Notes: generated by a model not told the origin, from the letters alone. Shown: positions 32,983 to 42,828, counted from the stretch's first letter. The stretch: DNA of 64,000 nt from UBA4479 sp965216765 (GCA_965216765.1 OZ244199.1:2418001-2482000), one strand, 5' to 3'. Made by a program: numbers and translations.

Positions 32983-34872
32983 ATGTTCCGCGCCATGAAT
33001 TCATGGGATGTCATTGTTGTCGGCGGTGGACACGCAGGCGCCGAAGCTGCTGCCGCGTCGGCCCGCATGGGCGCGCGCACACTGCTGCTGACACATCGCC
33101 TCGATACCATCGGCGAGATGTCCTGCAACCCGGCGATTGGTGGGTTGGCGAAGGGCCAACTTGTCCGCGAAGTGGATGCCCTGGACGGGATCATGGGCCG
33201 GGCGATCGACCGCGCCGGGATACAGTTCCGGATGCTCAACAAATCGAAAGGCCCTGCGGTTCATGGTCCCCGCGCACAAGCCGACCGGGCGCTGTATCGC
33301 CAGGCGATACAGGAGCTTCTTGCTGAGACGGAAAACCTTACCATCGAGGCTGACCCGGTAGAGGATCTCCTCCTCTCGGCGGACAGTAAAACCTTCAAGG
33401 GGGTACGCACGGCGTCAGGACGTGATCTGGCGTCGGGTGCGGTCGTCATCACGACGGGGACTTTCCTGCGCGGCCTGATACACGTGGGTGATCAGAAAAT
33501 TCCGGCTGGCCGTGTCGGTGATAAACCATCCATTGGATTAGCGTATACCTTCAAACGCCTTGGGTTTCCGCTTGGACGTCTCAAGACCGGCACCCCGCCC
33601 CGCTTGGATGGACGGACAATTGCTTGGGGTGGATTACAATCCCAGCCCGCGGACGACCCGCCTGTTCCCTTCTCGTATCTGACGGATCGGATTACGGTGC
33701 CGCAGATCGAATGCCACATCACCTATACGACGCCAGCCACGCATGAACTGATTCAGGAAAATCTGCATCAGTCGGCGATGTATTCGGGCCAGATCGAAGG
33801 TATCGGTCCACGCTATTGCCCGTCCGTCGAGGACAAAGTCGTCCGGTTCGCCGACAAAGAACGGCATCAGATTTTCCTGGAGCCGGAAGGACTGGACGAT
33901 CCCACGGTCTATCCGAACGGGATTTCGACATCACTGCCAAAAGCCGTGCAGCTGGAAATCTTGAAGACCATACCGGGTCTGGAGAACGCGGTCATGATCC
34001 GCCCGGGTTATGCCATTGAGTACGATTACATCGACCCGCGCGCCCTCACCCGCAGTCTGGAAACCCAAGCCGTGAAAGGCCTGTTCCTGGCGGGCCAGAT
34101 CAATGGAACAACTGGTTACGAAGAAGCAGCGGCTCAGGGTCTTATCGCCGGAGCTAATGCCGCGATCCGGGCTGCACAGCCGGCGTCCGAAGACTCGTTC
34201 GTCCTTGACCGGGCAGATGCTTATATTGGCGTGATGATCGATGATCTGGTGACCCGAGGCACCCAAGAGCCATATCGGATGTTTACATCGCGTGCCGAAT
34301 ACCGCCTGCACCTCCGTTCCGATAACGCCGACTTGCGGCTGACGGACAAAGGTATTGAAATCGGTATCGTCGGGACCAAACGCGCCCAAAGATTTTCAGA
34401 CAAAAAGCAAGAACTAGAGGCAGGCCGCGCCCTGTTGACGGCGGACGCCGCGTCACCGACCGAGCTCGCGGCGCATGGTCTCGATATCAACCGTGACGGC
34501 ATACGCCGTACGGGCATGGATCTATTGGCCTACCCGCAATTCTCGTTCGACGATCTCATCCGCATCTGGCCGGCTCTTAGGGATATTTCGGAGACGATTC
34601 GAAATCAGTTGGCCGTCGAAGCTATTTATGCCACCTACCTGCAGCGTCAGGATGCCGACATCCAAGCTATGCGACGCGACGAGGGTCTGACGCTTCCGGC
34701 CGACCTCGACTATGACGTAATCCCTAGTCTTTCCAAGGAAGTCCGGACTAAACTCTCGCAAGTCCGTCCAGAAACAATCGGTCAGGCAGCCCGCATTTCC
34801 GGTGTCACTCCGGCGGCGATAACAGCCCTTCTGGCACATGTCCGTAAGCGCGACACGCGCTTATCGGCCTAG
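32983..34872 (+). CDS. mnmG: tRNA uridine-5-carboxymethylaminomethyl(34) synthesis enzyme MnmG
   Basis: A FAD enzyme of 629 residues, partner of MnmE. The dinucleotide-binding loop VVGGGHAGAEAA follows the start, GEMSCNPAIGG and the C-terminal helical domain are typical. I chose the ATG at 32983 (MFRAMNSWDV), which mirrors the N-terminus of known MnmG; a TTG at 32959 and an ATG at 32995 are alternatives. It is flanked by parS sites on both sides. Confidence 0.96.
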   Translation: MFRAMNSWDVIVVGGGHAGAEAAAASARMGARTLLLTHRLDTIGEMSCNPAIGGLAKGQLVREVDALDGIMGRAIDRAGIQFRMLNKSKGPAVHGPRAQADRALYRQAIQELLAETENLTIEADPVEDLLLSADSKTFKGVRTASGRDLASGAVVITTGTFLRGLIHVGDQKIPAGRVGDKPSIGLAYTFKRLGFPLGRLKTGTPPRLDGRTIAWGGLQSQPADDPPVPFSYLTDRITVPQIECHITYTTPATHELIQENLHQSAMYSGQIEGIGPRYCPSVEDKVVRFADKERHQIFLEPEGLDDPTVYPNGISTSLPKAVQLEILKTIPGLENAVMIRPGYAIEYDYIDPRALTRSLETQAVKGLFLAGQINGTTGYEEAAAQGLIAGANAAIRAAQPASEDSFVLDRADAYIGVMIDDLVTRGTQEPYRMFTSRAEYRLHLRSDNADLRLTDKGIEIGIVGTKRAQRFSDKKQELEAGRALLTADAASPTELAAHGLDINRDGIRRTGMDLLAYPQFSFDDLIRIWPALRDISETIRNQLAVEAIYATYLQRQDADIQAMRRDEGLTLPADLDYDVIPSLSKEVRTKLSQVRPETIGQAARISGVTPAAITALLAHVRKRDTRLSA

Positions 34873-34874
34873 TC

Positions 34875-34890
34875 CGTTTCACGTGAAACA
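34875..34890. other. parS: parS site 3
   Basis: CGTTTCACGTGAAACA matches parS at 15 of 16 positions (first base C). It fills nearly the whole gap between the mnmG stop and the rsmG start, so selection on it is not explained by coding. Confidence 0.9.
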
Positions 34891-34898
34891 ATTGCGTA

Positions 34899-35531
34899 AT
34901 GTCGGATAGTGCCCCTCTCTCACCGCAAGAATGCGCGAATCTGCTTGGCGGTCTCCCAACAGAGGCGATAAACAGGCTCCAAACCTATATGAGCCTTCTA
35001 ACCAAGTGGCAAAAGGCTATTAATCTTGTCGGCCCCAAAACTCTAGCCGATCCTTGGCGTCGGCATATCCTCGACAGCGCACAGATCGCCGCTATTTGCG
35101 GATCGACGAAGACGGTTGCCGACCTGGGAAGTGGCGCCGGGCTTCCCGGGTTGATCATTGCCCTTCTGACCGGGGCGCCTGTGACGCTGGTTGAAAGCGA
35201 TCAACGTAAGGCGACGTTCCTCCGTGAAGCCGCGCGCGAAACCGGAACAAAAGTCGATGTAAAGACTGCCCGCATCGAAGAGGTCCCGCCGCTCGCTGCG
35301 GATATCGTGACGGCACGGGCCTTGGCGCCATTGCCGAAGCTTCTGCCCTGGGTAAGCAGGCATCTCAAACCAGAAGGAAAAGCGGTACTTTTAAAAGGTT
35401 CGGAGGCCGAACAAGAATTGACGCTCGCGGCGAAAAATTGGACAATGAATGTAGAGCGGAAGAAGAGCCTTTCCGAACCATCCGCTACCGTCCTGATCCT
35501 TTCAAATCTGGCGCCCAGAGATGTCTGCTGA
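34899..35531 (+). CDS. rsmG: 16S rRNA (guanine(527)-N7)-methyltransferase RsmG
   Basis: A 210-residue SAM-dependent methyltransferase that methylates G527 of 16S rRNA. The SAM motif I is VADLGSGAGLPGL, preceded by the RsmG-specific start LTKWQKAINLVGPKTLADPWRRHILDS. It overlaps parA by 11 bases, giving tight coupling in the mnmG-rsmG-parA-parB block. Confidence 0.96.
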   Translation: MSDSAPLSPQECANLLGGLPTEAINRLQTYMSLLTKWQKAINLVGPKTLADPWRRHILDSAQIAAICGSTKTVADLGSGAGLPGLIIALLTGAPVTLVESDQRKATFLREAARETGTKVDVKTARIEEVPPLAADIVTARALAPLPKLLPWVSRHLKPEGKAVLLKGSEAEQELTLAAKNWTMNVERKKSLSEPSATVLILSNLAPRDVC

Positions 35532-36327
35532 GACCCTGTTGCAACCCCGACGCACCCGTATCATTGCTATCGCAAACCAGAAGGGTGGCGTCGGCAAGAC
35601 GACGACGGCGATCAATTTGGCGACTGCATTGGCGGCTATTCAACAACGGGTTCTTGTTGTCGATCTCGATCCGCAAGGCAATGCGTCGACGGGTCTTGGA
35701 ATTCCGACGGACGAGCGGGAGCGCAACACTTATCATGTCCTGATCCGCGAAATCGCCCTGCATGAGGCGATCATGGAGACCTGTATCCCAGGTCTCGACA
35801 TCGTTCCCTCGGGGATTGACCTGTCCGGTGCCGAGATAGAGCTCGTCGATCTCCCTCGCCGCGAATTCTGTTTACGCGAAGCGCTGATGCTGGCGTCTGC
35901 CGATTACGACTACATACTGATCGATTGCCCACCGGCTCTCGGTCTGCTGACGATCAATGCACTGGTCGCCGCACAAGCCGTTTTGGTGCCGCTGCAATGT
36001 GAGTTCTTCGCGCTGGAAGGTGTGTCCCTTCTCGTCCGAACAATTGAGCGCGTCAAAGCGACCTTTAACCCGGGTCTGGATATTCAGGGTATCGTGCTGA
36101 CGATGTTCGACCGGCGGAACAATCTGTCGGGCGCCGTCGCGGACGACGTGCGCGCCTTTTTCGGCGAAAAGGTCTACGACACGGTGATCCCGCGTAACGT
36201 CCGGGTTTCGGAGGCGCCATCCCATGGCCGTCCCGTGATTGTCTACGACATGGAATGTGCCGGCTCGCAGGCGTACTTGAGCCTCGCCGGCGAAGTCATT
36301 CATCGTGAACGGCGGATGAGCGTTTAA
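35521..36327 (+). CDS. parA: Chromosome-partitioning ATPase ParA (Soj)
   Basis: A 268-residue Walker-type ATPase that binds DNA non-specifically and moves ParB-parS complexes. The deviant Walker A KGGVGKTTTAINLATALA is near residues 21-38, and DLDPQGNAST and LIDCPPALG complete the site. It overlaps parB by one base. With parS sites 1-3 nearby, the whole segregation module is encoded within 4.5 kb. Confidence 0.97.
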   Translation: MSAETLLQPRRTRIIAIANQKGGVGKTTTAINLATALAAIQQRVLVVDLDPQGNASTGLGIPTDERERNTYHVLIREIALHEAIMETCIPGLDIVPSGIDLSGAEIELVDLPRREFCLREALMLASADYDYILIDCPPALGLLTINALVAAQAVLVPLQCEFFALEGVSLLVRTIERVKATFNPGLDIQGIVLTMFDRRNNLSGAVADDVRAFFGEKVYDTVIPRNVRVSEAPSHGRPVIVYDMECAGSQAYLSLAGEVIHRERRMSV

Positions 36328-37319
36328 TGGCTGAGAAAAAAAAATTGGGCCGAGGTCTCTCTGCCCTGCTGGGCGAAAGCGCCGACGATTATACCAAACT
36401 CGATAAGGCACGCGGCGCGAAACCCGTAGCCGTCGAACTACTGCATCCCGGCCGCTATCAGCCGAGGCACTTTGTTGACCAGGAAGCGATCGAAGCTCTT
36501 TCGATCTCCATTCGTGAGAAAGGCGTGCTGCAGCCTTTGCTGGTCCGCCGTCATCCAGAAGATCCGGCTGCATTTGAAATCATCGCCGGTGAACGCCGCT
36601 GGCGCGCCGCGCAATTGGCACAGCTGCATGAAGTGCCGGTCATCATCAAAGAATTCGATGATCAAACGACGCTCGAAGTTGCCATCGTTGAAAACGTACA
36701 ACGCGAAGACCTCTCCGCTATCGAAGAAGCTGAGGCATATCAAAGACTTATCGACGAATTTACTTATACGCAGGAAGATTTGGCATCTCTGGTAGGCAAA
36801 AGCCGGAGCCACGTTGCCAACACATTGCGATTACTCGCCCTTGATCCAAAAGTTCGGAAACTGATTGAGCAAGGGGCGCTCAGCGCCGGCCATGCCCGTA
36901 CGTTGATCGGTGTCGAAGGCGCTTATGATAAAGCGCGATTGATCATTGAGAAAAATCTCAGCGTCCGCGAAGCCGAAGAGCTTGCCCGCCAATCCAGTGC
37001 GAAACCGGGATCTAAGACTAAGTCTCGGCCGAGCAAGGATGTTGATACTATCGCCTTGGAGCGGGATCTCAGCAATTTGCTTGGCCTGAAAGTTAGCATC
37101 GATGGCCGTGGACCGAGAGGGACACTTCGTCTTTCCTACGATTCATTGGATCAGCTCGACTTCCTGATCGGTAAATTGCGTGATGTTTCGCCAGATATAA
37201 GCAGCGACGAAGACACCGGTCCGGCTCACACCGCGCCAAAGTCTGCCGAGGCGAAAACACCCGCCAAAGAGACCCCGAAGCTATCCGTCAGCCTCCGGCC
37301 AAAAACGGCAACAAAATAA
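36327..37319 (+). CDS. parB: Chromosome-partitioning protein ParB (Spo0J), CTPase
   Basis: A 330-residue protein that loads at parS, spreads as a CTP-dependent clamp and recruits SMC. The N-terminus (KKKLGRGLSALLGE) is the ParA-interaction peptide. The CTP-binding GERRWRAAQLA motif is near residues 89-99, and the helix-turn-helix is TQEDLASLVGKSRSHVANTLRLL. A Lys/Glu-rich linker (SAKPGSKTKSRPSKD) leads to the dimer domain. It ends 26 bases from the convergent holA. Confidence 0.97.
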   Translation: MAEKKKLGRGLSALLGESADDYTKLDKARGAKPVAVELLHPGRYQPRHFVDQEAIEALSISIREKGVLQPLLVRRHPEDPAAFEIIAGERRWRAAQLAQLHEVPVIIKEFDDQTTLEVAIVENVQREDLSAIEEAEAYQRLIDEFTYTQEDLASLVGKSRSHVANTLRLLALDPKVRKLIEQGALSAGHARTLIGVEGAYDKARLIIEKNLSVREAEELARQSSAKPGSKTKSRPSKDVDTIALERDLSNLLGLKVSIDGRGPRGTLRLSYDSLDQLDFLIGKLRDVSPDISSDEDTGPAHTAPKSAEAKTPAKETPKLSVSLRPKTATK

Positions 37320-37326
37320 GAAATAA

Positions 37327-37344
37327 CGTTTCTTTTGCGAAACG
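37327..37344. terminator. Short inverted repeat between convergent parB and holA
   Basis: CGTTTC, a 6-base spacer, then GAAACG. It sits in the 26 bases between the two stop codons. It may end transcripts from either side. It resembles a parS with wrong spacing but is not one. Confidence 0.35.
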
Positions 37345-37345
37345 A

Positions 37346-38371
37346 TTAACGCATCCGTCGTGCCGCTTGCGCGAGTTGCATCAAAGAACGTTCGCAGATC
37401 GCCCATTCGATTTGTTGAGTCTGCTTCGATTGTCGATCGGTCTCCATCAACAAAGAAAGTGCTCGGGCGAGTTCGGGTTGCCGCCATTTTCTGGCTTGGG
37501 CCGAAAAACTGGATTTTAATTTAAAAAACACCGGCGGACGCAATTTCCCGATGGCGGCATCGATACCGCCACCTGCCCCTTCCGCGACGACTTCATGCAA
37601 ACGTACGAAATGCCGCAACACGCCGCGCAAAATCGCATTGGTATCGATTCCTTCCGCCTGCGCCCGGACCAGGCCGGCCTCCAGTTTCTCAATATTCCCA
37701 TCGCCGACTGCGAAGGCGATGTCGTCCAACGACATTGAAGCACCGTCGCCGACCGAACCTTCGACGTCCTTGACGGTAATCGACGAACCTTGTTCGCCCC
37801 CGGCATAGAGTATTAATTTTGCGATCTCTTGGCGTACCGCCAATCGGTCGGCACTCAGCCGATCCAGAAGCAAAGTCATTGCGTCATTGTCGATACGCAC
37901 GCCGGCATCCGATAAGGCGCTGGAAACGGTGCTCCGCAAATCCCGGCCTTCGTCCGCATAGCAACCGATGGCCGCAGCATCGTCACGAGATTCGAACAAG
38001 GTGCGGATCTTCGCCCGTGGCGACAATTCACCTGCCTCGAAAATGACGGGGTGTGTGCCTCCCCCTTCGTCAAGCCAAGCTGAAACGATGGGTGCCAGCG
38101 CGTCCGTCGCGTCACGGATGCGGACCACGGGGGTCCCACCCATCAATGACATGGCGCGTGATGTATCGGCGAGTAAAGTCGGATCCTTACGAACCGCATC
38201 GCCTGTGAATTCTTCCAAACCGAAAGGATCGTCAGGGATCGCGAAAAATTTGCAAAGCCCGGCGCCCCGCTCGCGCACCATACCGGCGTCCGGGCCGAAA
38301 AAAAGTATCGCCCGAATGTTCTTAGGGGGCTGCTTTAAGAAACCGTCGACCTTGGCGCCTGAGAGTTTCAA
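37346..38371 (-). CDS. holA: DNA polymerase III delta subunit HolA
   Basis: A 341-residue clamp-loader subunit that opens the beta sliding clamp. The N-terminal segment (SGAKVDGFLKQPPKNIRAILFFGPDAGMVRERG) and the later AAA+-like region DPTLLADTSRAMSLMGGTPVVRI are characteristic of HolA. It overlaps lptE by 4 bases. The order leuS-lptE-holA is conserved in Proteobacteria. Confidence 0.94.
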   Translation of the reverse strand: MKLSGAKVDGFLKQPPKNIRAILFFGPDAGMVRERGAGLCKFFAIPDDPFGLEEFTGDAVRKDPTLLADTSRAMSLMGGTPVVRIRDATDALAPIVSAWLDEGGGTHPVIFEAGELSPRAKIRTLFESRDDAAAIGCYADEGRDLRSTVSSALSDAGVRIDNDAMTLLLDRLSADRLAVRQEIAKLILYAGGEQGSSITVKDVEGSVGDGASMSLDDIAFAVGDGNIEKLEAGLVRAQAEGIDTNAILRGVLRHFVRLHEVVAEGAGGGIDAAIGKLRPPVFFKLKSSFSAQARKWRQPELARALSLLMETDRQSKQTQQIEWAICERSLMQLAQAARRMR

Positions 38372-38907
38372 GGCTGTGGGGGTTCCCCGGAAAGCGAACG
38401 GTTCAAGAGCGTCGCAATCCGGATACGGATTTGCTCCGCAGCTGACTCCAGCGCTCGCTCACGTGCACCTTGCTCCGCAATGAGCGTCTGAAATTCGGAA
38501 TCGAAAATGTTGAAGCCGCCAGTCGCCGACACATTGCCACCACCGATAGTGGAGGCAGAGTCTATCGACAAAAGATCATACCGAACTTTAACCGTCAGGT
38601 TCGCCCGTGTGGCGATGGCACTCTGTTGCACATCCAAGTCGGTGCGTCCTTCGCTGAATGAAATTTGAAGAACATACTCCATCTTTTGCGCACGGCCACC
38701 GGGGTGCAGGAGTCTGACGAGTTTGTTCCGAAGATATTGCCCATTGCGATCGGGTATCTGACCGACGTCTACGGTCTTCAGCGCGTCGAATGCATAGACA
38801 CGTTCGCCGGATGCATCTTCTGCCGGCGGCGCATATAGCGGCCGAAACCCGCACGCGGAAATCGCGAAGACGACAGACAGAACTGCAGCGGTTTTATACG
38901 ACGACAT
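38368..38907 (-). CDS. lptE: LPS-assembly lipoprotein LptE
   Basis: A 179-residue outer-membrane lipoprotein that plugs the LptD barrel during lipopolysaccharide export. The lipobox is ISAC with Cys 19, followed by GFRPLYAPP, the family signature. The body is mostly beta and ends with a Pro-rich tail. It overlaps the end of leuS by 14 bases and is coupled to holA by an ATGA. Confidence 0.93.
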   Translation of the reverse strand: MSSYKTAAVLSVVFAISACGFRPLYAPPAEDASGERVYAFDALKTVDVGQIPDRNGQYLRNKLVRLLHPGGRAQKMEYVLQISFSEGRTDLDVQQSAIATRANLTVKVRYDLLSIDSASTIGGGNVSATGGFNIFDSEFQTLIAEQGARERALESAAEQIRIRIATLLNRSLSGEPPQP

Positions 38908-41455
38908 TCACGATCCTATTCGGCACGACGATCACTTTACGGATTTCCTTGCCGGCAATGAAGCCCTGAACATTGTCGAGCGCCAAAGCAATCTCTTTGA
39001 CTGTGTCTTCATCCGCATTAACAGGGACGTCGATAGTGCCGCGCATCTTGCCATTCACTTGAACAGCTAGAGTAGTTGTTTCATCAACCAGAAGACTTTG
39101 ATCGGCCTCGGGCCACGCGGACTCCGCAACGAGTGACTTATGCCCCAAGGCCTGCCACATCTCCTCGGCGAGGTGCGGCATCATCGGCCCGACAAGCAGG
39201 GCCAATGTTTCGGACGCAAATCGCAGTGCCCAGGCGGCCCCAGCCGCATCCGGCGCCAAACCTTCCGTTGCATTGCTCAACTCGCGTATCCGAGCCACGG
39301 CTTTGTTGAAGTGGAACCGGTCCAAGTCTTCGGTCACGGCGGCGACGGTCTTGTGTACCAATCGCTCCAGATCGGCGGCCGCACCATCGACCTTCTCCGG
39401 TCGTGCCGTACTCAAAAGCGCCCGTTCGAACGGTGGCTCATCAACCAGACGCCAGAGACGATTGACGTAGCGCCAAGCACCTTCGATTCCGGCGTCCGTC
39501 CAGTCGAGATCCCGGTCGGGCGGGCTATCGGAAAGCATGAACAAGCGCGCCGTGTCAGCACCATAGGTTTTGATGATCTGCTCTGGATCGACAACGTTCT
39601 TTTTGGATTTGCTCATCTTCTCAGAGCGACCGCGTGTGACCGGCTTGCCGTTCGGTCCGGTCATGTTCCCGTCGTCATGGATCGTCACGTCGCTCGGCAG
39701 CATCCATTTGCCGTCGGCTCCCTTGAAGGTTTCATGACAGATCATGCCTTGGGTTTGTAGCCCCGCGAACGGTTCATCGACACCGAGATATCCTGTTGCT
39801 TTCAGCGCGCGGGTAAAGAAACGAGAATACAATAGGTGTAGGACCGCATGCTCGATCCCGCCGATGTATTGATCAACGGGCAACCAGTAGTCAGCGGCTT
39901 CGCGTGAAAACGCCTGTTTGGGATTGGGGTCGCAGAACCGTGCAAAATACCATGACGATTCAAAGAACGTATCGAAGGTATCGGTTTCGCGGCGTGCGGG
40001 CTTGCCGCATTTCGGGCAGTCAACGTTCTTCCATGTCGGGTGATGATCGAGCGGATTACCGGCGACGTTTATGTCGATATCCTCCGGCAGCAACACCGGC
40101 AGTTCTTCTTTCGGTACGTTGACGATACCGCAATCGGCACAATGAATGATCGGGATCGGGCAGCCCCAATAACGTTGCCGTGACACGCCCCAATCGCGCA
40201 GCCGGAAATTAACCTGGCGCTTGCCGACACCCTGGCCTTCGAAATGATCAATGGCTTTGGCCTTGGCATCATCGACTTCCAGACCATTGAGGAATTCAGA
40301 GTTAATGATTTTGCCGTCACCGACATAGGCCTCATCGCCAATCTCGAACGTTACCGGGTCGACGTCTTCGGGACAGACGACCGGAATTACAGGCAGGCCG
40401 TACTTACGGGCGAAATCCAAGTCACGCTGATCGTGCCCTGGGCAACCAAAGATCGCGCCAGTGCCGTAATCCATGAGCACGAAGTTGGCGACATAGACGG
40501 GCAGCGTAGCACCTTCGATCACCGGATGCTTTGCGCGTAGCCCGGTGTCGTAACCTTGTTTCTCGGCGGTTTCGATGGCTGCTTCCGATGTCGCCATGCG
40601 ATTGCAGGCAGCGATGAACTCGGCAAGTTTCGGATCGCTTTCGGCACATGCCGTGGCCAGAGGGTGGTTTGCGGAAATCGCCATGAACGAAGCGCCGAAA
40701 ATAGTATCGGGGCGTGTCGTGTAGATTTCCAGTGGCGTGTCTTGGCCCTCGATGGTGAACGCGAGGTGCGCCCCTTCGGAGCGGCCAATCCAGTTGTGCT
40801 GCATAATGCGCACGCGTTCCGGCCAGCGGTCCAAACCGTCGAGTGCGCTCAAAAGATCATCAGCATACGCGGTGATTTTAAGGAACCATTGCGCCAGCTT
40901 ACGTTTCTCAACCTCGGCGCCGGAACGCCATCCCTTGCCGTCGATGACTTGTTCGTTGGCGAGCACGGTTTCCTCGACCGGATCCCAGTTGACCCAGGAT
41001 TCCCGGCGATAGACGAGCCCGGCCTCAAGGAAGTCCAGAAACATCTTCTGTTCGAACTGATAGTATTCAGGATCGCACGTCGCGACTTCGCGCCGCCAAT
41101 CATACGACAACCCCATGGAGCCAAGCTGGTCACGCATGGTATCGATATTCTGATGTGTCCATTTGGCCGGATGTACGCCGTTTTCCTTGGCGGCGTTCTC
41201 GGCGGGAAGTCCAAACGCATCCCAACCCATGGGATGCAGAACATTGAATCCTTGTGCTCGGCGCAACCGTGCGACCAGGTCGCCGAGCGTGTAATTTCGG
41301 ACATGACCCATGTGAATGCGGCCGGAGGGATAGGGAAACATCTCAAGCACGTAATACTTCGGACGGTCGTGATCGATCTCGACCTCGAAGCTTTTCTGCT
41401 CCGCCCAAATGTTCTGCCACTTGGCTTCGGTTTCCTTGACGTTGTAACGCGCCAT
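38894..41455 (-). CDS. leuS: Leucyl-tRNA synthetase LeuS
   Basis: An 853-residue class I aminoacyl-tRNA synthetase. The HIGH signature appears as PYPSGRIHMGHVRNY, the KMSKS signature as SEKMSKSKKNVVDP. The connective CP1 editing domain and zinc-like CADCG / CPKCG motifs lie between. It starts a minus-strand operon leuS-lptE-holA; the DUF3576 gene lies 91 bases upstream on the same strand. Confidence 0.98.
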   Translation of the reverse strand: MARYNVKETEAKWQNIWAEQKSFEVEIDHDRPKYYVLEMFPYPSGRIHMGHVRNYTLGDLVARLRRAQGFNVLHPMGWDAFGLPAENAAKENGVHPAKWTHQNIDTMRDQLGSMGLSYDWRREVATCDPEYYQFEQKMFLDFLEAGLVYRRESWVNWDPVEETVLANEQVIDGKGWRSGAEVEKRKLAQWFLKITAYADDLLSALDGLDRWPERVRIMQHNWIGRSEGAHLAFTIEGQDTPLEIYTTRPDTIFGASFMAISANHPLATACAESDPKLAEFIAACNRMATSEAAIETAEKQGYDTGLRAKHPVIEGATLPVYVANFVLMDYGTGAIFGCPGHDQRDLDFARKYGLPVIPVVCPEDVDPVTFEIGDEAYVGDGKIINSEFLNGLEVDDAKAKAIDHFEGQGVGKRQVNFRLRDWGVSRQRYWGCPIPIIHCADCGIVNVPKEELPVLLPEDIDINVAGNPLDHHPTWKNVDCPKCGKPARRETDTFDTFFESSWYFARFCDPNPKQAFSREAADYWLPVDQYIGGIEHAVLHLLYSRFFTRALKATGYLGVDEPFAGLQTQGMICHETFKGADGKWMLPSDVTIHDDGNMTGPNGKPVTRGRSEKMSKSKKNVVDPEQIIKTYGADTARLFMLSDSPPDRDLDWTDAGIEGAWRYVNRLWRLVDEPPFERALLSTARPEKVDGAAADLERLVHKTVAAVTEDLDRFHFNKAVARIRELSNATEGLAPDAAGAAWALRFASETLALLVGPMMPHLAEEMWQALGHKSLVAESAWPEADQSLLVDETTTLAVQVNGKMRGTIDVPVNADEDTVKEIALALDNVQGFIAGKEIRKVIVVPNRIVNVVV

Positions 41456-41546
41456 TCATTTATTCCGTTATTATCGAATTGATGTCCGGTGCGACGCGCG
41501 CCCGGGCGTGGAGGATGAAACTGCGACCGGGTTCTTTGCCCAGCCG

Positions 41547-42068
41547 CTAGTTGGTTTGCGTCGTCAACGTCTGGTGACGAAGGATGCGCGCTTTCGTCAG
41601 GATCGACTCTTCGATCTTGGTGCCCGTTCCCGTCGGTACGTTGGCGTCGGCCCATTGCCCCGTCGGGTCGCGAAGTTGCCGGAACACAGCAACTTTAACG
41701 CCGTCGGCGCGCAACGTGCGGCCGAGGATATAGACGTTCAGCTTGAAGCGTTCACGCGGCGATTCTGAAGGGCTGTACCAATCTGTGATGATCACACCAC
41801 CAAAGGCGTCGGCGGTACTGATCGGCATGAAAGAAATCGTTTCTAAGGACGCACGCCAGAGATAGCTGTTGACGCCGATGACAGCCCCGGTCGGCCCGGC
41901 GTCATTGCCGAAAAGATTGCCCAAGCCGCCGTCACCGAAAAACGAAGGCTGGGGCTTTTCTGCGAGCGGATCTTCATCAGGGGTATAGTTTTCACACCCT
42001 GCGAGGGATACCAGAACCAGCGCGATCAGCCCGGCATTGAGCCAACTTTTGCGTCCGAACGTCGTCAT
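41547..42068 (-). CDS. DUF3576 domain lipoprotein
   Basis: A 173-residue predicted outer-membrane lipoprotein with lipobox SLAGC (Cys 25). A linker of about 30 residues (DEDPLAEKPQPSFFG) precedes the DUF3576 domain, with VNSYLWRASLETISFMPISTAD and VIITDWYSP as its most recognisable parts. Function is unknown; its position before leuS is common in Alphaproteobacteria and suggests an envelope role next to lptE. Confidence 0.85.
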   Translation of the reverse strand: MTTFGRKSWLNAGLIALVLVSLAGCENYTPDEDPLAEKPQPSFFGDGGLGNLFGNDAGPTGAVIGVNSYLWRASLETISFMPISTADAFGGVIITDWYSPSESPRERFKLNVYILGRTLRADGVKVAVFRQLRDPTGQWADANVPTGTGTKIEESILTKARILRHQTLTTQTN

Positions 42069-42180
42069 ATTAAAACCTCTCAGCCCGACCGATCATAGCG
42101 GTTCGGCCAATACTGGCATGGTGATACACTAAATGTCAGCCTACTTCCAGCATTCGAACCGTCTATGGGCTTGTTTCGAT

Positions 42181-42795
42181 TCATTTTTCCGGCCCATTTA
42201 TCGGTGCTGCAAAAAGCGAGATCCCAGCGATACCCCTAGCCCCCAAACGCAACAATCGGACGACGTCAGATGCCGTGATGCCGCCGAGTGCATAAACCGG
42301 AAAAGGGCACGCGCGGGCGATGGCTGCAAACCGCATGACGCCAAGCGCCGGATCCTTCGGATGCGAGGTTGTGGGCAGGACCGGCGACAGCAAAACAGCG
42401 TCTGCGCCGGCACACCAACCTCGCCAGGCAGCGGTGCGACTATGTGCCGATGTGGTGACGAAGCCGGGTCGCAAGCGATGTAAATCGGTGGCTTTCCATT
42501 TGGCCAAGGATTTTTCGGGAAGATGAAGGCCATCTACCGGCAGCGGCCCCTCGACGGGTACGGACAACGAGACCGAGACACCGACGCCTTGCCGGGAAGC
42601 CACGTCCCGTACAGCGCATGCATCGTCGATCGCGCGGTTCTGATCCCGGTTTCTGACGATAACGGTGCTCCCATAAGGCAAGGCCGAAACCAGTTCCGGC
42701 GACACCGGCAACCGTTGCTCATCCGTCATGACGATCCAATCGGGAAAAATCGCCGGGCCGCAGGTAGGACGCAGATTGTTTCTTGGCTTTAGCAT
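42181..42795 (-). CDS. Thiamine phosphate synthase-like protein (ThiE/TenI family)
   Basis: A 204-residue TIM-barrel of the ThiE/TenI family. Recognisable parts are VVRNRD-type phosphate contacts near residue 45, LLSPVLPTTSHP around 130, and YALGGITASDVVRLLRLGARGIAGIS near the C-terminus. The N-terminus is shortened relative to true ThiE and the usual pyrophosphate motif is hard to see, so it could be a TenI-like isomerase or a divergent ThiE. It is divergent from the YggS gene with only 33 bases between. Confidence 0.75.
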   Translation of the reverse strand: MLKPRNNLRPTCGPAIFPDWIVMTDEQRLPVSPELVSALPYGSTVIVRNRDQNRAIDDACAVRDVASRQGVGVSVSLSVPVEGPLPVDGLHLPEKSLAKWKATDLHRLRPGFVTTSAHSRTAAWRGWCAGADAVLLSPVLPTTSHPKDPALGVMRFAAIARACPFPVYALGGITASDVVRLLRLGARGIAGISLFAAPINGPEK

Positions 42796-42828
42796 TGCTA
42801 GGTTTTCCGCCCTGATACGCGGGCAAAG

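Noticed and set aside
37327..37344. Fourth parS site between parB and holA
   Set aside because: The arms CGTTTC and GAAACG resemble parS, but the spacer is 6 bases instead of ACGT, so the palindrome does not fit ParB.
40556..41482. 308-codon frame opposite leuS
   Set aside because: It lies entirely over the clear leuS gene and has no recognisable domain.
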